A DNA stretch of 64,000 nt from Paludibacterium yongneupense DSM 18731 (GTDB lineage: Bacteria; Pseudomonadota; Gammaproteobacteria; Burkholderiales; Chromobacteriaceae). This document shows, piece after piece, positions 47,208 through 57,786 of the stretch (positions are counted from its first letter, which is position 1; each line of letters opens with the position of its first letter). The notes beneath the pieces were generated by a model. That model was not told where the DNA came from. It did not search any database and saw nothing but the letters and a program-made list of their open reading frames with translations. The stretch covers positions 1 through 64,000 of the forward strand of contig NZ_AUGZ01000010.1 in NCBI RefSeq assembly GCF_000422925.1. The letters run 5' to 3'. A program made the position numbers and the translations under genes.

Positions 47208-47513
47208 TCACACCTCCGCCGCAGACAGGCTGTAGCACTTCTTGGGACAGATCATGGCGCAGGCCTGACAGCCGCTGCAACGTTCGGCATGGCCGACCGT
47301 CATCACCTTCTTTTCATATTCGTCATCGTCGTCATCGTCGTCGTCGAGTTCGACCGTTTCGCCATCCTCGTCGATGCCGATCAGGCGCAGCACCGCTTGC
47401 GCACAGACCTTGAAGCAGCGGCCGCATGCGATGCATTTGTCGGCGTCTATCGAGTTGACGAACTGCGGCGTCCAGATCTCGCCGCCGGGCAGGGTTACGG
47501 TAAACAGTGCCAT
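47208..47513 (-). CDS. fdxB: nif-specific ferredoxin III (two 4Fe-4S)
   Basis: 101 residues with two cluster motifs, CIACGRCFKVC near residue 27 and CSGCQACAMICPKKC near residue 79. Between them lies an acidic stretch with eight consecutive Asp (LDDDDDDDDEYEK), encoded by a GTC/ATC trinucleotide repeat near 47316-47345. The acidic linker is common in the FdxB family, though its length may vary. It probably carries electrons for nitrogenase or for cofactor synthesis. Confidence 0.92.
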   Translation of the reverse strand: MALFTVTLPGGEIWTPQFVNSIDADKCIACGRCFKVCAQAVLRLIGIDEDGETVELDDDDDDDDEYEKKVMTVGHAERCSGCQACAMICPKKCYSLSAAEV

Positions 47514-47527
47514 ATTTTCGGTCCTGA

Positions 47528-47995
47528 TCAGAGTTCGGCTACGAGCGGAAAGCGTTCTATCATCTGAATCGCTTCCGCGATGATTTTTTCACCGGCTTCG
47601 TCCAGCGCGTGGAGCGAGGAGAAACCGAAACGATGCACTTCGCGCAGCGTCTTGCTGACGGCAGCCAGACGGCCGGCGAGCAACACCAGGCGACCGAAGC
47701 CTTCGGCATGCAGTTTGACGACGGGTGTCACCATGATGCCGGTAGCGCTCTCTATGCACAGGCTGACCGCGTTGTAGAACATTTCCAGCCGCCATACGGT
47801 GAGCACATCCGGGTCGGCCATCAGCGGCAGCTCGCGCCGTCGCTCGACGCTCAGGACATAAGGCGCGAGCAGCTCTTCGTCGTTTTTCCCGCTCCAGCGG
47901 CCGAAGGTATCCTGCGCGCGCAGTTGTTTGATCAATTCGCGGCGAAAGACGCCGCTGGCCGGCACGCAGACCGGACCGGGCTGTTCAGTGGCCAT
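47528..47995 (-). CDS. NifX-associated nitrogen fixation protein
   Basis: 155 residues. It matches the small family that follows nifX in many diazotrophs (DUF269): RELIKQLRAQDTFGRWSG, ADPDVLTVWRLEMFYNAV and TPVVKLHAEGFGRLVLLAG. The function is not settled; a role in cofactor handling is assumed from its place. I use the ATG at 47995, six bases after GGAGG; an ATG two codons earlier sits too close to it. It overlaps the end of nifX by 11 bases. Confidence 0.93.
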   Translation of the reverse strand: MATEQPGPVCVPASGVFRRELIKQLRAQDTFGRWSGKNDEELLAPYVLSVERRRELPLMADPDVLTVWRLEMFYNAVSLCIESATGIMVTPVVKLHAEGFGRLVLLAGRLAAVSKTLREVHRFGFSSLHALDEAGEKIIAEAIQMIERFPLVAEL

Positions 47996-48398
47996 GTTCA
48001 TCCTCCGATTCGAAGTCGAAATCGCTGTCCACCCTGTCCTTGAGCAAAGCCTTGCGCAACCACGGCGGCGGCGTGCCACGCAGCACATTCTGCAGGGCGT
48101 CGAGCAGATCGAGGATGGGTTCGGGTTGCCGGACCTTGATCGGATGGACCTTGCGCGCCACCACGCGCGCCGCAGCCGAACCGCCGATGGCGGCGACGTA
48201 GACGATCGCGACATCGCGCAAGGCCTCGAGCCGGGGCAGCAACTTGTCCTCGTTACCGTCTTCGGACGCCTCGGGAAACTCGATCGTCTCCAGATAGCGG
48301 TAGCCGAGCGCGTCGATATCGTAGAGGGCGATATAGCGCCCCCAGCCGAAATGGGCATCGACGCATTGCTTGTCGGTGGTCAGAAATGCAATTTTCAT
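47985..48398 (-). CDS. nifX: FeMo-cofactor carrier NifX
   Basis: 137 residues of the NifX/NifY/NifB-C-terminal family: MKIAFLTTDKQCVDAHFGWG at the start and IVYVAAIGGSAAARVVA in the middle. NifX holds NifB-cofactor and VK-cluster between NifB and NifEN. The acidic, His-ended tail (ESEDEHGH) is extra. It follows nifN by 20 bases. The ribosome site is weak, so translation is probably coupled. Confidence 0.93.
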   Translation of the reverse strand: MKIAFLTTDKQCVDAHFGWGRYIALYDIDALGYRYLETIEFPEASEDGNEDKLLPRLEALRDVAIVYVAAIGGSAAARVVARKVHPIKVRQPEPILDLLDALQNVLRGTPPPWLRKALLKDRVDSDFDFESEDEHGH

Positions 48399-48418
48399 TG
48401 GCAGTGGATCCCTTCCTC

Positions 48419-49780
48419 TCAGGCGGCGCAGTCGGCCGCTGCCGCGCGGCGCGAAGCCTCCGGCAACGGCCAGCTGTCCGGCCCGGGATGCGGCAGGTGG
48501 TCGATCAGCATATTGCCGATGTCGAAAATCAACGCGCGCGTGCCGGCATAACCGACCGACAAGCGGTGCGCGTTTCCCAAACGATCGAATTGCGGAAATC
48601 CGATACGGTACAAAGGTTTGCCCAAGCGTTGCGCGGCCTGGCGGCCATGCGACGGCGCAAGCAGCAGATCGCAATCGGCCGCCGCCAGCTCCAGGTCTTC
48701 GAGGTCGCCGATCAATACCGTCTCGAGCGGCAGCTGCTCGAGCTGGACGCTGCGCGTGGTGGTAATGCAGGCGCCGAGTTCGGCCCCCATTTCCACCATC
48801 AGCATGGCGATGGCCCACAGCAGATCGGGTTCGGCGGCGATGGCCATGCGTTTCTGGCCGAAAAAGAAATGGCCGTCGAGCATGGCGTCGAGCAACTGGC
48901 TGCGCTGGCGGCGGTAGCGCGCCGGCACCGGTCGTCCGGACAGCTGCGACAGCCGCTGCAGAAAGTGGTCGCAGGCGGCGAGCCCGGTCAGGCGGTCGAA
49001 CAATTCATAGGGCACGCCGCTGGCCATTTCCAGCTCGATGGCCGGCGCGCGCATGTGCTCGCCGAGCGCCAATGTGCAGCAGGCGGCGCCCATCGATCGA
49101 ACCTGATCCACGCGCGTTCCGCCCAGCGTCGTCGCCTGCCAGTCGTCAGGCATATGGCCATCGAGCGACGCCGAAACGTCGGGCAGAAAAACCGGCACCA
49201 GGCCGAAGGCTTCTATCATGTCGCGGACTTCGTCGATGTCGGCCGCCGTCAGATGGCTGCCGGCCAGCACATTGACCCGCGCCGGATCGCGTATGGCGGC
49301 CGGCACGGCCAACGCGCGCACCAGCGCGGTCACCGCACTGGCGAAGCCGTCCTGAAACGCGCCGCGGTAGTCCGGCGTCGACACATGGACCAGTTCGACC
49401 CCGGCCAGCTCGGCATGGCGTTGCCGCACCTGCTTGAGCACGGCGTCGATGTCGTCGCCCTTGGCCTCGGTCAACCCGGTCGAACAGACTCCGATCAGCG
49501 CCGGCGCCGCCCGCTTGGCGATATTGAGCAGCGCCTGCTCCAGATTGTCGTCGCCGCCGAGAATGGTCGTCACCTCGTTCATTGCCGTGGTCTGCAGCGG
49601 AATGGCTTCGCGAAAATGGCGCACCAGCAATACCAGCCCGAACGAGGTGCATCCCTGCGATCCATGCATCAGCGGCATGCAGCGGTCCATGCCGAGAAAG
49701 GCATAGCTCGCGCCGAGCGGCGAGCTGGTACGCAGGGGATTGACGGTGCACGCCTTGCGCGATTCAACGAGATTGGCCAT
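48419..49780 (-). CDS. nifN: Nitrogenase cofactor scaffold subunit NifN
   Basis: 453 residues. It opens with KACTVNPLRTSSPLGASYAF and CMPLMHGSQGCTSF, the NifK-like P-cluster region. With NifE it forms the scaffold on which FeMo-cofactor is finished. GGAGG lies six bases before the ATG at 49780, which falls 17 bases inside the end of nifE, so translation is coupled. Confidence 0.95.
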   Translation of the reverse strand: MANLVESRKACTVNPLRTSSPLGASYAFLGMDRCMPLMHGSQGCTSFGLVLLVRHFREAIPLQTTAMNEVTTILGGDDNLEQALLNIAKRAAPALIGVCSTGLTEAKGDDIDAVLKQVRQRHAELAGVELVHVSTPDYRGAFQDGFASAVTALVRALAVPAAIRDPARVNVLAGSHLTAADIDEVRDMIEAFGLVPVFLPDVSASLDGHMPDDWQATTLGGTRVDQVRSMGAACCTLALGEHMRAPAIELEMASGVPYELFDRLTGLAACDHFLQRLSQLSGRPVPARYRRQRSQLLDAMLDGHFFFGQKRMAIAAEPDLLWAIAMLMVEMGAELGACITTTRSVQLEQLPLETVLIGDLEDLELAAADCDLLLAPSHGRQAAQRLGKPLYRIGFPQFDRLGNAHRLSVGYAGTRALIFDIGNMLIDHLPHPGPDSWPLPEASRRAAAADCAA

Positions 49781-51176
49781 CGCCGTCCTCCCGGCTGTCC
49801 CACGGCGCGGGGGCGCGTACCGCCGCCCATACCGGGTTGGACAAGGCTTTATCGATTTCGGCGACCAGCGCCACCATGCCCTCGTAGCCGGCATAGGCGT
49901 AGTGCCGTTCCTGATTGATGTCCAGCCAGGGCATGCGCGCCTTGAGCGCGACAAACTGGGTGCGCCCGCCCGACAGCATGATGTCGGCGCGCGACTCGCT
50001 GAGCATGGCGTACATCTGGCGCGGCGTGATGCTGTCTATCATGTGCGCGTCGCCGCCCATCAATTCGCGGATGCGCTGCTTGTCGCCGGCCGTGGATTTC
50101 TTGACGCTGGTGCCGACCACTTCCATTCCCGCCTCTTGCAAGGCGGAGACCACCGACCACGACTTGACCCCGCCGGTGATCAGCAATACGCGCTTGCCGG
50201 CCAGACGCGTGCGGTAGGCGGCGATACGGCGCCAGGCGCGTTCCTCTTCGACCCGGATCAGTCGCTCGGTGCGCAACAGCAGATCGCTGGGCGCTCCGCG
50301 CTGCACCAGCAGGCGTACCAACTTGCGCAAGGTCTCGCTCATGTCGGCGATGCCATAGAACGATCCTTCCAGATAGGGAATGCCGTAGCGGTCTTCCATC
50401 TTGCGCGCCAGGTTGATCATGGCGTTGGAACACAGCATCAGCATCACGCGCGCGCGGTGACTCTGCGCTATCTCGTGGTAGCGGCCGTCGCCGGCGATGC
50501 AGCTGACGATACGGATACCGAGCGCATCGAACAGGGGCTTGATCTGCCACAGCTCGCCGACCAGGTTGTATTCGCCGCACAGGGCGATATCGTAGGGGGT
50601 GGTGTAAGCGGGTTCCTCGGTGCCGATCACGTGGTCGAGCAGCGCCTCGGCGCCAAGCTTGTTGCCCAGCGTCTTCGGCCCGGCGAAACCCGGACTGTTG
50701 ACCGGGATCACCGGCTTGCCGAAGCGTTCCGCCGCGTGACGGCACACCGCCTCGATGTCATCGCCTATCATCGCGGTCAGACAGGTCTGGTAGACGAAGA
50801 CGGCGGGCGGATCGTACTTCTCGATGATCTCGCGGATCGCGCGATACAACCGTTTCTCGCCGCCGTAGACCACGTCGAGTTCGTTGATATCGCTGGTGAA
50901 GCCATAGCGATAGAGCTGCGCAGACGACGAGGCGCTGTGACGGTTGTCCCAGGAATTGCCCTCGCACGCGATCGGACCGTGCACCAGATGCGCCACGTCC
51001 GCAATCGGCTGCAACGCGATCTTGGCGCCATCGAAGGCGCAACCGCCGGCGGCGGCGCCCGGCGTCAACGGCTTGAGACAGCCTTTCTTGCGCTCGGCCG
51101 GCGGCTTCTGCCGGTTGTGATCACAGGCGGGTTCGTTGAACACGTCCTGGATGCGGGCCGCTATGCGGGTATCCAT
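49764..51176 (-). CDS. nifE: Nitrogenase cofactor scaffold subunit NifE
   Basis: 470 residues. Seen: KKGCLKPLTPGAAAGGCAFD near residue 30, DVAHLVHGPIACEGNSWDNR and [17 protein letters not shown], the cluster-binding cysteines shared with NifD. NifE pairs with NifN. It follows nifK by 42 bases that contain a strong hairpin. Confidence 0.96.
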   Translation of the reverse strand: MDTRIAARIQDVFNEPACDHNRQKPPAERKKGCLKPLTPGAAAGGCAFDGAKIALQPIADVAHLVHGPIACEGNSWDNRHSASSSAQLYRYGFTSDINELDVVYGGEKRLYRAIREIIEKYDPPAVFVYQTCLTAMIGDDIEAVCRHAAERFGKPVIPVNSPGFAGPKTLGNKLGAEALLDHVIGTEEPAYTTPYDIALCGEYNLVGELWQIKPLFDALGIRIVSCIAGDGRYHEIAQSHRARVMLMLCSNAMINLARKMEDRYGIPYLEGSFYGIADMSETLRKLVRLLVQRGAPSDLLLRTERLIRVEEERAWRRIAAYRTRLAGKRVLLITGGVKSWSVVSALQEAGMEVVGTSVKKSTAGDKQRIRELMGGDAHMIDSITPRQMYAMLSESRADIMLSGGRTQFVALKARMPWLDINQERHYAYAGYEGMVALVAEIDKALSNPVWAAVRAPAPWDSREDGDGQSR

Positions 51177-51188
51177 GAGGAGCTCCCT

Positions 51189-51216
51189 CGGCTGCGGCGG
51201 CTCGCCGCCGCAGCCG
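51189..51216. repeat. Intercistronic hairpin nifK-nifE
   Basis: CGGCTGCGGCGG and CCGCCGCAGCCG form a 12-bp perfect GC stem with a CTCG loop, three bases after the nifK stop. It could slow RNA decay from the 3' end of nifHDK or partly stop transcription before nifEN, lowering their amount relative to nitrogenase. Confidence 0.7.
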
Positions 51217-51218
51217 CA

Positions 51219-52754
51219 TCAACGGATGATGTCCAGACCGTAGTCGCTGACGCCGATGTCGCTGGTATTCAGGTCCAGTTTCTCGAAGTATTCGTCGAGG
51301 ATGGCGACCAGCACCCGCAATGCGCCTTCATAGCCCCAGATCGGGAAACGATGATGGTGGTGGCGATCGAATATCGGGAAAGCGAGACGGATCAGCGGCA
51401 CGTTGCAATCGCGCTCGAGATACTTGCCGTGCGAGTTGCCGATCAGGAAATCGACCGGTTCGGTATGCAGCAGCGAGCGCATATGCCACAGGTCGCGTTT
51501 GGGATAGACGTGGCAGTCGCGTCCGAAGGGGCTGGCGTCGAGCACGGCCTGCACCTTGGCCGCCCAGCCTGCATCGCCGTTGCTCGACAGGATATGCGTC
51601 GGTTCGGCCCCCAGTTCGAGCAGGAAGGCGGTCAGACCCAGCATCAGATCCGGGTCGCCGTACAGCGCGAATTTCTTGCCATGCAGGTGGGCCTGGCTAT
51701 CGGCGATGGCATCGACCAGGCGGCCGCGCTCGCGCTCGAGCGATTCCGGAACAGGCTTGCCGGTCAGCTCGGCGATCTTCATCAGGAAAGCGTCGGTGCC
51801 GGCGACCCCCATCGGGTGATTGAAGCTGACGACGTCCTGTCCCTGTTCCGCGATGTACTTCAGCGTCTTCTCGGTGCAGAACTCCTGGAACGATACCGTA
51901 GCACGGGCGTTGAGCGCACGCTTGACCTCGTCCTTGCTGGTCCCGCCGTCGTACATGCGGAACTCGCCGTCGCCAGGGGTGTTCCAGGCGTCGGAAGGAT
52001 CGCACAACACGGTATAGTCGGCGCCGAAGGCGTCGAAGATGCGCCGGATGACGGGCATATTGCCGACGACGAAGCCGTCGAAGCCGCCGATGAAGTTGAT
52101 CGACGCGTCGGGCACGCGCGTTTGCCCCTTCCAGAAATGCTGGAGTACGCCCCTGAGCGCGCTGTCGTAGCCGGTGACATGACTGCCGACGAAGGCCGGG
52201 GTATGCGCGAACGGGACATCGAAGTCCATCGGTATCGAGCCCTTCTCCTTCGCATTGCGGATAAAGGCGTCCAGATCGTCGCCAATGACCTCGGCCATGC
52301 AGCTGGTCGAGACGCCGATCATGTCGGGGTGGTACAAGGTATGCGCATTGGATAGCGCATCGATCATATTATTCATGCCGCCGAACACGGCAGCGTCTTC
52401 GGTCATCGACGACGAAACGCAGGAGGTCGGTTCCTTGAAGTGACGCGAGAAGTGCGAGCGGTAGTAGGCGACACAGCCTTGCGAGCCATGCACCATGGGC
52501 AAGGTGCCCTTGAAGCCGACATGGGCGTAGACGGCACCGAGCGGCTGGCAGGCGCGCGCCGGGTTGATGGTCAGTGCTTCGCGGGCGAAGTTCTTTTCGC
52601 GGTATTCCCAGCTCTTGGACCATTCCAGCGTTTCCGCCACCACGGTATCGGGATGGCGGTTTTCGAACTGGCGCTTGTCGGCCAGCATGTCGCGGTATTC
52701 CGGCTCGCGGAACAGGGTTTCAAAGTCGAGGACTTGATCTGCGCATTGAGGCAT
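51219..52754 (-). CDS. nifK: Nitrogenase molybdenum-iron protein beta chain
   Basis: 511 residues, normal for the Azotobacter/proteobacterial type. P-cluster ligands lie in [30 protein letters not shown] and [14 protein letters not shown]. Conserved ends include [18 protein letters not shown]. With NifD it makes the alpha2-beta2 dinitrogenase that reduces N2. It follows nifD by 54 bases that carry a hairpin. Confidence 0.98.
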   Translation of the reverse strand: MPQCADQVLDFETLFREPEYRDMLADKRQFENRHPDTVVAETLEWSKSWEYREKNFAREALTINPARACQPLGAVYAHVGFKGTLPMVHGSQGCVAYYRSHFSRHFKEPTSCVSSSMTEDAAVFGGMNNMIDALSNAHTLYHPDMIGVSTSCMAEVIGDDLDAFIRNAKEKGSIPMDFDVPFAHTPAFVGSHVTGYDSALRGVLQHFWKGQTRVPDASINFIGGFDGFVVGNMPVIRRIFDAFGADYTVLCDPSDAWNTPGDGEFRMYDGGTSKDEVKRALNARATVSFQEFCTEKTLKYIAEQGQDVVSFNHPMGVAGTDAFLMKIAELTGKPVPESLERERGRLVDAIADSQAHLHGKKFALYGDPDLMLGLTAFLLELGAEPTHILSSNGDAGWAAKVQAVLDASPFGRDCHVYPKRDLWHMRSLLHTEPVDFLIGNSHGKYLERDCNVPLIRLAFPIFDRHHHHRFPIWGYEGALRVLVAILDEYFEKLDLNTSDIGVSDYGLDIIR

Positions 52755-52768
52755 GGTGAGGCTCCTTG

Positions 52769-52789
52769 GCCGGCGGATGCACCGCCGGC
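52769..52789. repeat. Intercistronic hairpin nifD-nifK
   Basis: GCCGGCGG and CCGCCGGC form an 8-bp stem with an ATGCA loop between nifD and nifK. It is one of a series of hairpins in the gaps of this operon; a role in RNA stability is likely. Confidence 0.6.
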
Positions 52790-52808
52790 GCGGTAGTCGA
52801 AGGCGGCG

Positions 52809-54269
52809 TCAGGCCGCGGTTTTCCAAGGCGCGCGAGTCAGCGTCCAGGCCGGCGCATTGATCGCCATATCCATATCGCGCGCGAAAATGGCGAAGCCGT
52901 CGAAGCCGTGATACGGGCCGGAATAATCCCAGCTGTGCATCTGGCGGAACGGGATGCCCATCTTCTGGAAGATGTATTTTTCCTTGATTCCGGAGCCGAC
53001 CAGGTCGGGCTGTATCCTGGCGACGAATTTTTCGAACTCGAAGGCCGACACATCGTCATACAGCAGGGTGCCGTCCTTCAGATGTTCGAGCGTGCGCTGG
53101 TAGTCGTCGCTGTGCCCGAACTCATAGCCGGTGCCGATCACTTCCATGCCGAGGTCTTCGTAGGCGCCGATCACATGGCGCGGGCGCAGGCCGCCGATGA
53201 ACAGCATCACCTTCTTGCCACCCAGGCGCGGCTTGTACTTGTCGATCACGGCCTGCGACAGGGCCTTGTACTTGGCGATCACGCGCTCGGCATTCTCCTT
53301 GATCGTGTCGTCGAAGTGGGAGGCGATCTCGCGCAGCGAGCGCTCGATCATGGTCGGGCCGAAGAAGTTGTACTCGACCCAGGGCACGCCCGATTTTTCT
53401 TCCATATGCCGCGCGATGTAGTTCATCGAACGGTAGCAATGCAGCAGGTTGAGCTTGGCGTGCGGGGTGTTCTCCATCTCGGCCAGGGTGCCGTCGCCAG
53501 ACCATTGCGCAATGACGCGCAGCCCCATTTCCTCGAGCAGAATGCGCGAAGACCAGGCGTCGCCGCCGATGTTGTAGTCGCCGAGGATGGCGACATCGTA
53601 GGGGGTGGACGCGAAGGGCTTGGCTTCCCGGGTCGCCGGATCGATGACCCAGTCGCGCACCGCATCGTTGGCGATATGGTGGCCCAGCGATTGCGACACG
53701 CCGCGAAAGCCTTCGCAACGCACCGGCACGATCTTGTGCCCTTCGTATTGCTTGGACTTGCGCTTGGACACGGCTTCGATATCGTCGCCGATCAGGCCGA
53801 TCGGGCACTCGGACTGGATGGAAATCGCGCGGTTGAGCGGGAACAGGGTCTGGATTTCATCGATCACCTGTTCCAGCTTTTTGTCGCCGCCGAACACGAT
53901 GTCTTTTTCCTGAAAATCCGAGGTGAACTGCATGGTGACGAAGCTATCGACGCCGGTGGTCCCGGTGTAGTAGTTGCGGCGCGAACCCCAGGAATACTGG
54001 CCGCAACCGACCGGACCGTGCGAGATATGCACCATGTCCTTGATCGGCCCCCATACCACGCCCTTGGAGCCGGCGTAGGCACAGCCGCGTATGGTCATCA
54101 CGCCCGGAAGCGATTTGATATTGGATTTGACGGAACAATCGGGTTTTTCCGAATCGAATGTCGCCAGGTGCTTGGCGCGTTTTTTCGCGGATTTCTCCGG
54201 GAAGGCCTCGAGAACCTCGGCGATCAAAGCCGCGTTGGCCAGCTTTTGCTCTTCGACGGACGTGCTCAT
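52809..54269 (-). CDS. nifD: Nitrogenase molybdenum-iron protein alpha chain
   Basis: 486 residues. FeMo-cofactor ligands are Cys278 in LLHCYRSMN and His445 in [14 protein letters not shown]-cluster cysteines lie in [22 protein letters not shown] and [17 protein letters not shown] seven bases before the ATG at 54269 sets the start. It is the catalytic subunit of nitrogenase, co-transcribed with nifH. Confidence 0.98.
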   Translation of the reverse strand: MSTSVEEQKLANAALIAEVLEAFPEKSAKKRAKHLATFDSEKPDCSVKSNIKSLPGVMTIRGCAYAGSKGVVWGPIKDMVHISHGPVGCGQYSWGSRRNYYTGTTGVDSFVTMQFTSDFQEKDIVFGGDKKLEQVIDEIQTLFPLNRAISIQSECPIGLIGDDIEAVSKRKSKQYEGHKIVPVRCEGFRGVSQSLGHHIANDAVRDWVIDPATREAKPFASTPYDVAILGDYNIGGDAWSSRILLEEMGLRVIAQWSGDGTLAEMENTPHAKLNLLHCYRSMNYIARHMEEKSGVPWVEYNFFGPTMIERSLREIASHFDDTIKENAERVIAKYKALSQAVIDKYKPRLGGKKVMLFIGGLRPRHVIGAYEDLGMEVIGTGYEFGHSDDYQRTLEHLKDGTLLYDDVSAFEFEKFVARIQPDLVGSGIKEKYIFQKMGIPFRQMHSWDYSGPYHGFDGFAIFARDMDMAINAPAWTLTRAPWKTAA

Positions 54270-54300
54270 AGTAAAACTCCACTCAATGTTGTGGCGCCGG

Positions 54301-54326
54301 GTGCACCCGGGCCGGGCCGGGTGCAC
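54301..54326. repeat. Intercistronic hairpin nifH-nifD
   Basis: GTGCACCCGG and CCGGGTGCAC form a 10-bp perfect stem with a 6-base loop, eight bases after the nifH stop. Hairpins at this place are thought to keep nifH message more abundant than nifDK; here the structure is plain in the sequence and the effect is inferred. Confidence 0.75.
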
Positions 54327-54333
54327 TCCGGGC

Positions 54334-55891
<1,558 letters not shown>

Positions 55892-56995
55892 CTAGCGGGC
55901 AAGCCCGACCGCACCCGAGGGACAGGGCGTCATTGCCAGGGTTCGCTCCAGGACCCGTGCCACGCGCTCGACTTGCTGCGCATTCATACGGCTGTGAAAA
56001 GGCAGGGCCAGTTCGCTGGCGGCCGCCTGCCGGCAGCGAGGCGGCTGCGCGCGTCCTCCCCAGGCGGGCGCCGTCGCGCACTCGATGGCCTCGTTCCCGA
56101 ACGCCCGCACGACGGCAGGCCGCACGGCGGGCGGGACGTCGACGACGTATCGGGTCCAGTGCACTTCGTCCACGTCCATGCCGAGCCGGGGCAGGCGCAG
56201 GTTGGGAATGCCCTGCAGGCGACGGCAGTAATCGCTTTCCACCCGTTTGCGTTCGGCCAGCATTTCGAACAGGCGTTCCAGTTGCGCCAGGCCGAGCGCG
56301 GCGCCCGGCTCCGGCAAGCGCAGACGCTCCGGCGCACGCAACATCGGACAGGATGCACGCAGCACGCCATCGGCGCGCAAGCGGAACAGGGCGCTGGCCA
56401 GTTCGGGGTCGTCGGTCACCACCATGCCCCCCTGGCCGCAGCACAAGGCGCCGGGAACGGAAAAATCGAAGACGGCGATATCGCCGAAGGTGCCGACATC
56501 GCGTCCGAGATAGCGCGAGGCGATGGCCTCGCTCGAATCTTCCAGCAACACCAGATCGTGCCGCCGGGCAAGGCGGCCGAGCGCCCCCCAGTCGGCGGGA
56601 TGGCCATTGCTGTTGCACGCCAGAATCGCACGCGTGCGCGGTCCGATCAGCGCTTCGATCCGTTCCGGGTCCAGGCAACCGCTCTCGGGGTCGATATCGG
56701 CGAATAGCGGGCGCAATTCCGCCCGCAGCAGACCGCGCCCGAAACCGAGCCACGAGCGCGGCGAGAGGATGACTTCATCATGCCTCCCCAGCGCGCACGC
56801 GCGCAGCGCCAGCCACATGCCGACGCGCCCGCTGCATACCGCCAGCGCGTAGACGCGGCCGACGGCCGCGGCGAACTCGTTCTCGAACGCCTCCAGACAG
56901 TCGCTTGCGGCGGCGTTATCGCGTGCGCAACGCAGCATGCGCGCTTCCAGCTCTCCGTAATCCGGCCGGCTCAGGGCAATGGCGTGTGCGCTCAT
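55892..56995 (-). CDS. DegT/DnrJ/EryC1-family protein lacking the PLP lysine, in the nifB operon
   Basis: 367 residues with the fold-type-I layout of sugar aminotransferases: AVGRVYALAVCSGRVGMWLAL near the start, the Asp of LLEDSSEAIASRYLGR, GTFGDIAVFDFSVPG and GLAQLERLFEMLAERKR. Where family enzymes have Lys before the GEGG loop, this one reads SVPGALCCGQGG, with Gly182 at the Lys position and two Cys nearby; no Lys exists in that stretch. It is therefore unlikely to be a normal aminotransferase. It overlaps the nifT stop as ATGA and so belongs to the nifB operon, perhaps as a sugar-nucleotide or cluster-related binding protein. Function unknown. Confidence 0.85.
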   Translation of the reverse strand: MSAHAIALSRPDYGELEARMLRCARDNAAASDCLEAFENEFAAAVGRVYALAVCSGRVGMWLALRACALGRHDEVILSPRSWLGFGRGLLRAELRPLFADIDPESGCLDPERIEALIGPRTRAILACNSNGHPADWGALGRLARRHDLVLLEDSSEAIASRYLGRDVGTFGDIAVFDFSVPGALCCGQGGMVVTDDPELASALFRLRADGVLRASCPMLRAPERLRLPEPGAALGLAQLERLFEMLAERKRVESDYCRRLQGIPNLRLPRLGMDVDEVHWTRYVVDVPPAVRPAVVRAFGNEAIECATAPAWGGRAQPPRCRQAAASELALPFHSRMNAQQVERVARVLERTLAMTPCPSGAVGLAR

Positions 56996-57204
56996 GACTC
57001 GGGCACCTTGCGCGCCTCGACCGTGATCGGCAGGCGGGTATCGGCAGGCAGCGGAGGCAATTCCAGCACCCAGCCGTTGCCGAGGGTGATATAGCCTCCC
57101 CACAAGGTGTCGATCGTGGCGCCGACGACCGGCTGTTCCAGATCCTTTTTCGCCACATAAGCCGACAGTGTGCCGTTTGCGCTACGTCGTAACGAGACTT
57201 TCAT
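56992..57204 (-). CDS. nifT: NifT/FixU protein
   Basis: 70 residues, the full size. It begins MKVSLRRSANGTLSAYVAKK and carries DTLWGGYITLGNGWVLELP, which matches NifT/FixU throughout. Its role in nitrogenase maturation is minor and not understood. It lies in the nifB operon after nifZ and overlaps the DegT-family start. Confidence 0.95.
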   Translation of the reverse strand: MKVSLRRSANGTLSAYVAKKDLEQPVVGATIDTLWGGYITLGNGWVLELPPLPADTRLPITVEARKVPES

Positions 57205-57237
57205 GGGATGTCCTTCTCGGCCCGGGCAGGCAGGAGT

Positions 57238-57259
57238 GGCCTCCGCCGCGGCGGAGGCC
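57238..57259. repeat. Intercistronic palindrome nifZ-nifT
   Basis: A 22-base perfect palindrome (arm GGCCTCCGCCG) lies in the 60-base gap between nifZ and nifT. As RNA it would form a tight GC stem with almost no loop, so an arm of 9 bp is more realistic. It is probably an RNA stability or processing element. Confidence 0.6.
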
Positions 57260-57264
57260 GGGGT

Positions 57265-57555
57265 TCATTCGGACGGCATGGCCGGAGCCGAGGGCAGCAA
57301 CTCGCGGCGCTTCATGCCGACCCGGTGGCCGGTGGCGATGAAATCCACGCCATAGATGTAGAATTGCTGCAGATAAGTACCGATCGACACCACATAGCCG
57401 ACTTCACCCTTCTCGACCAGCAGCTCCCCGATAGCCTTGCCGGGATAGGTGCCGTCGTTGCGGATGCAATAGCGGCTCACGACGCGATCGCCATATTGGT
57501 AGCAGGGCGGCGCGTCGAGCTCGATGCTGTCGCTATCGCGTGCGATATCGCCCAT
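57265..57555 (-). CDS. nifZ: NifZ protein
   Basis: 96 residues. PPCYQYGDRVVSRYCIRNDG and GKAIGELLVEKGEVGYVVSI match NifZ, which helps form the second P-cluster of NifDK. It starts five bases before the fdxN end and has GGA/AAGG upstream. The acidic start (DIARDSDSIELD) is typical. Confidence 0.93.
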   Translation of the reverse strand: MGDIARDSDSIELDAPPCYQYGDRVVSRYCIRNDGTYPGKAIGELLVEKGEVGYVVSIGTYLQQFYIYGVDFIATGHRVGMKRRELLPSAPAMPSE

Positions 57556-57559
57556 CGCC

Positions 57560-57757
57560 TTATCCCGCCTTGCTGATGCAGCCGGTCATCGGACAGACCG
57601 CCTGGCATTGCGGCTGATCGAACTTGCCGCTGCATTCCGTGCATTTGTCCGGATCGATCAGATACATGCCGCGCTTCATATGCACGGCGGAGTTCGGGCA
57701 TTCGTCTTCGCAGGCTGCGCAGCCGGTGCAAAGGTCGGATGAAATAGTCAGGGCCAT
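57560..57757 (-). CDS. fdxN: 2[4Fe-4S] ferredoxin
   Basis: 65 residues. First cluster cysteines [15 protein letters not shown]; second set [19 protein letters not shown], with the longer insertion typical of FdxN-type ferredoxins beside nifB. GGAG lies eight bases before the ATG. FdxN supplies electrons to NifB in related bacteria. Confidence 0.92.
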   Translation of the reverse strand: MALTISSDLCTGCAACEDECPNSAVHMKRGMYLIDPDKCTECSGKFDQPQCQAVCPMTGCISKAG

Positions 57758-57786
57758 GATGGATTCTCCAAGAGTTGGGACGGGGT

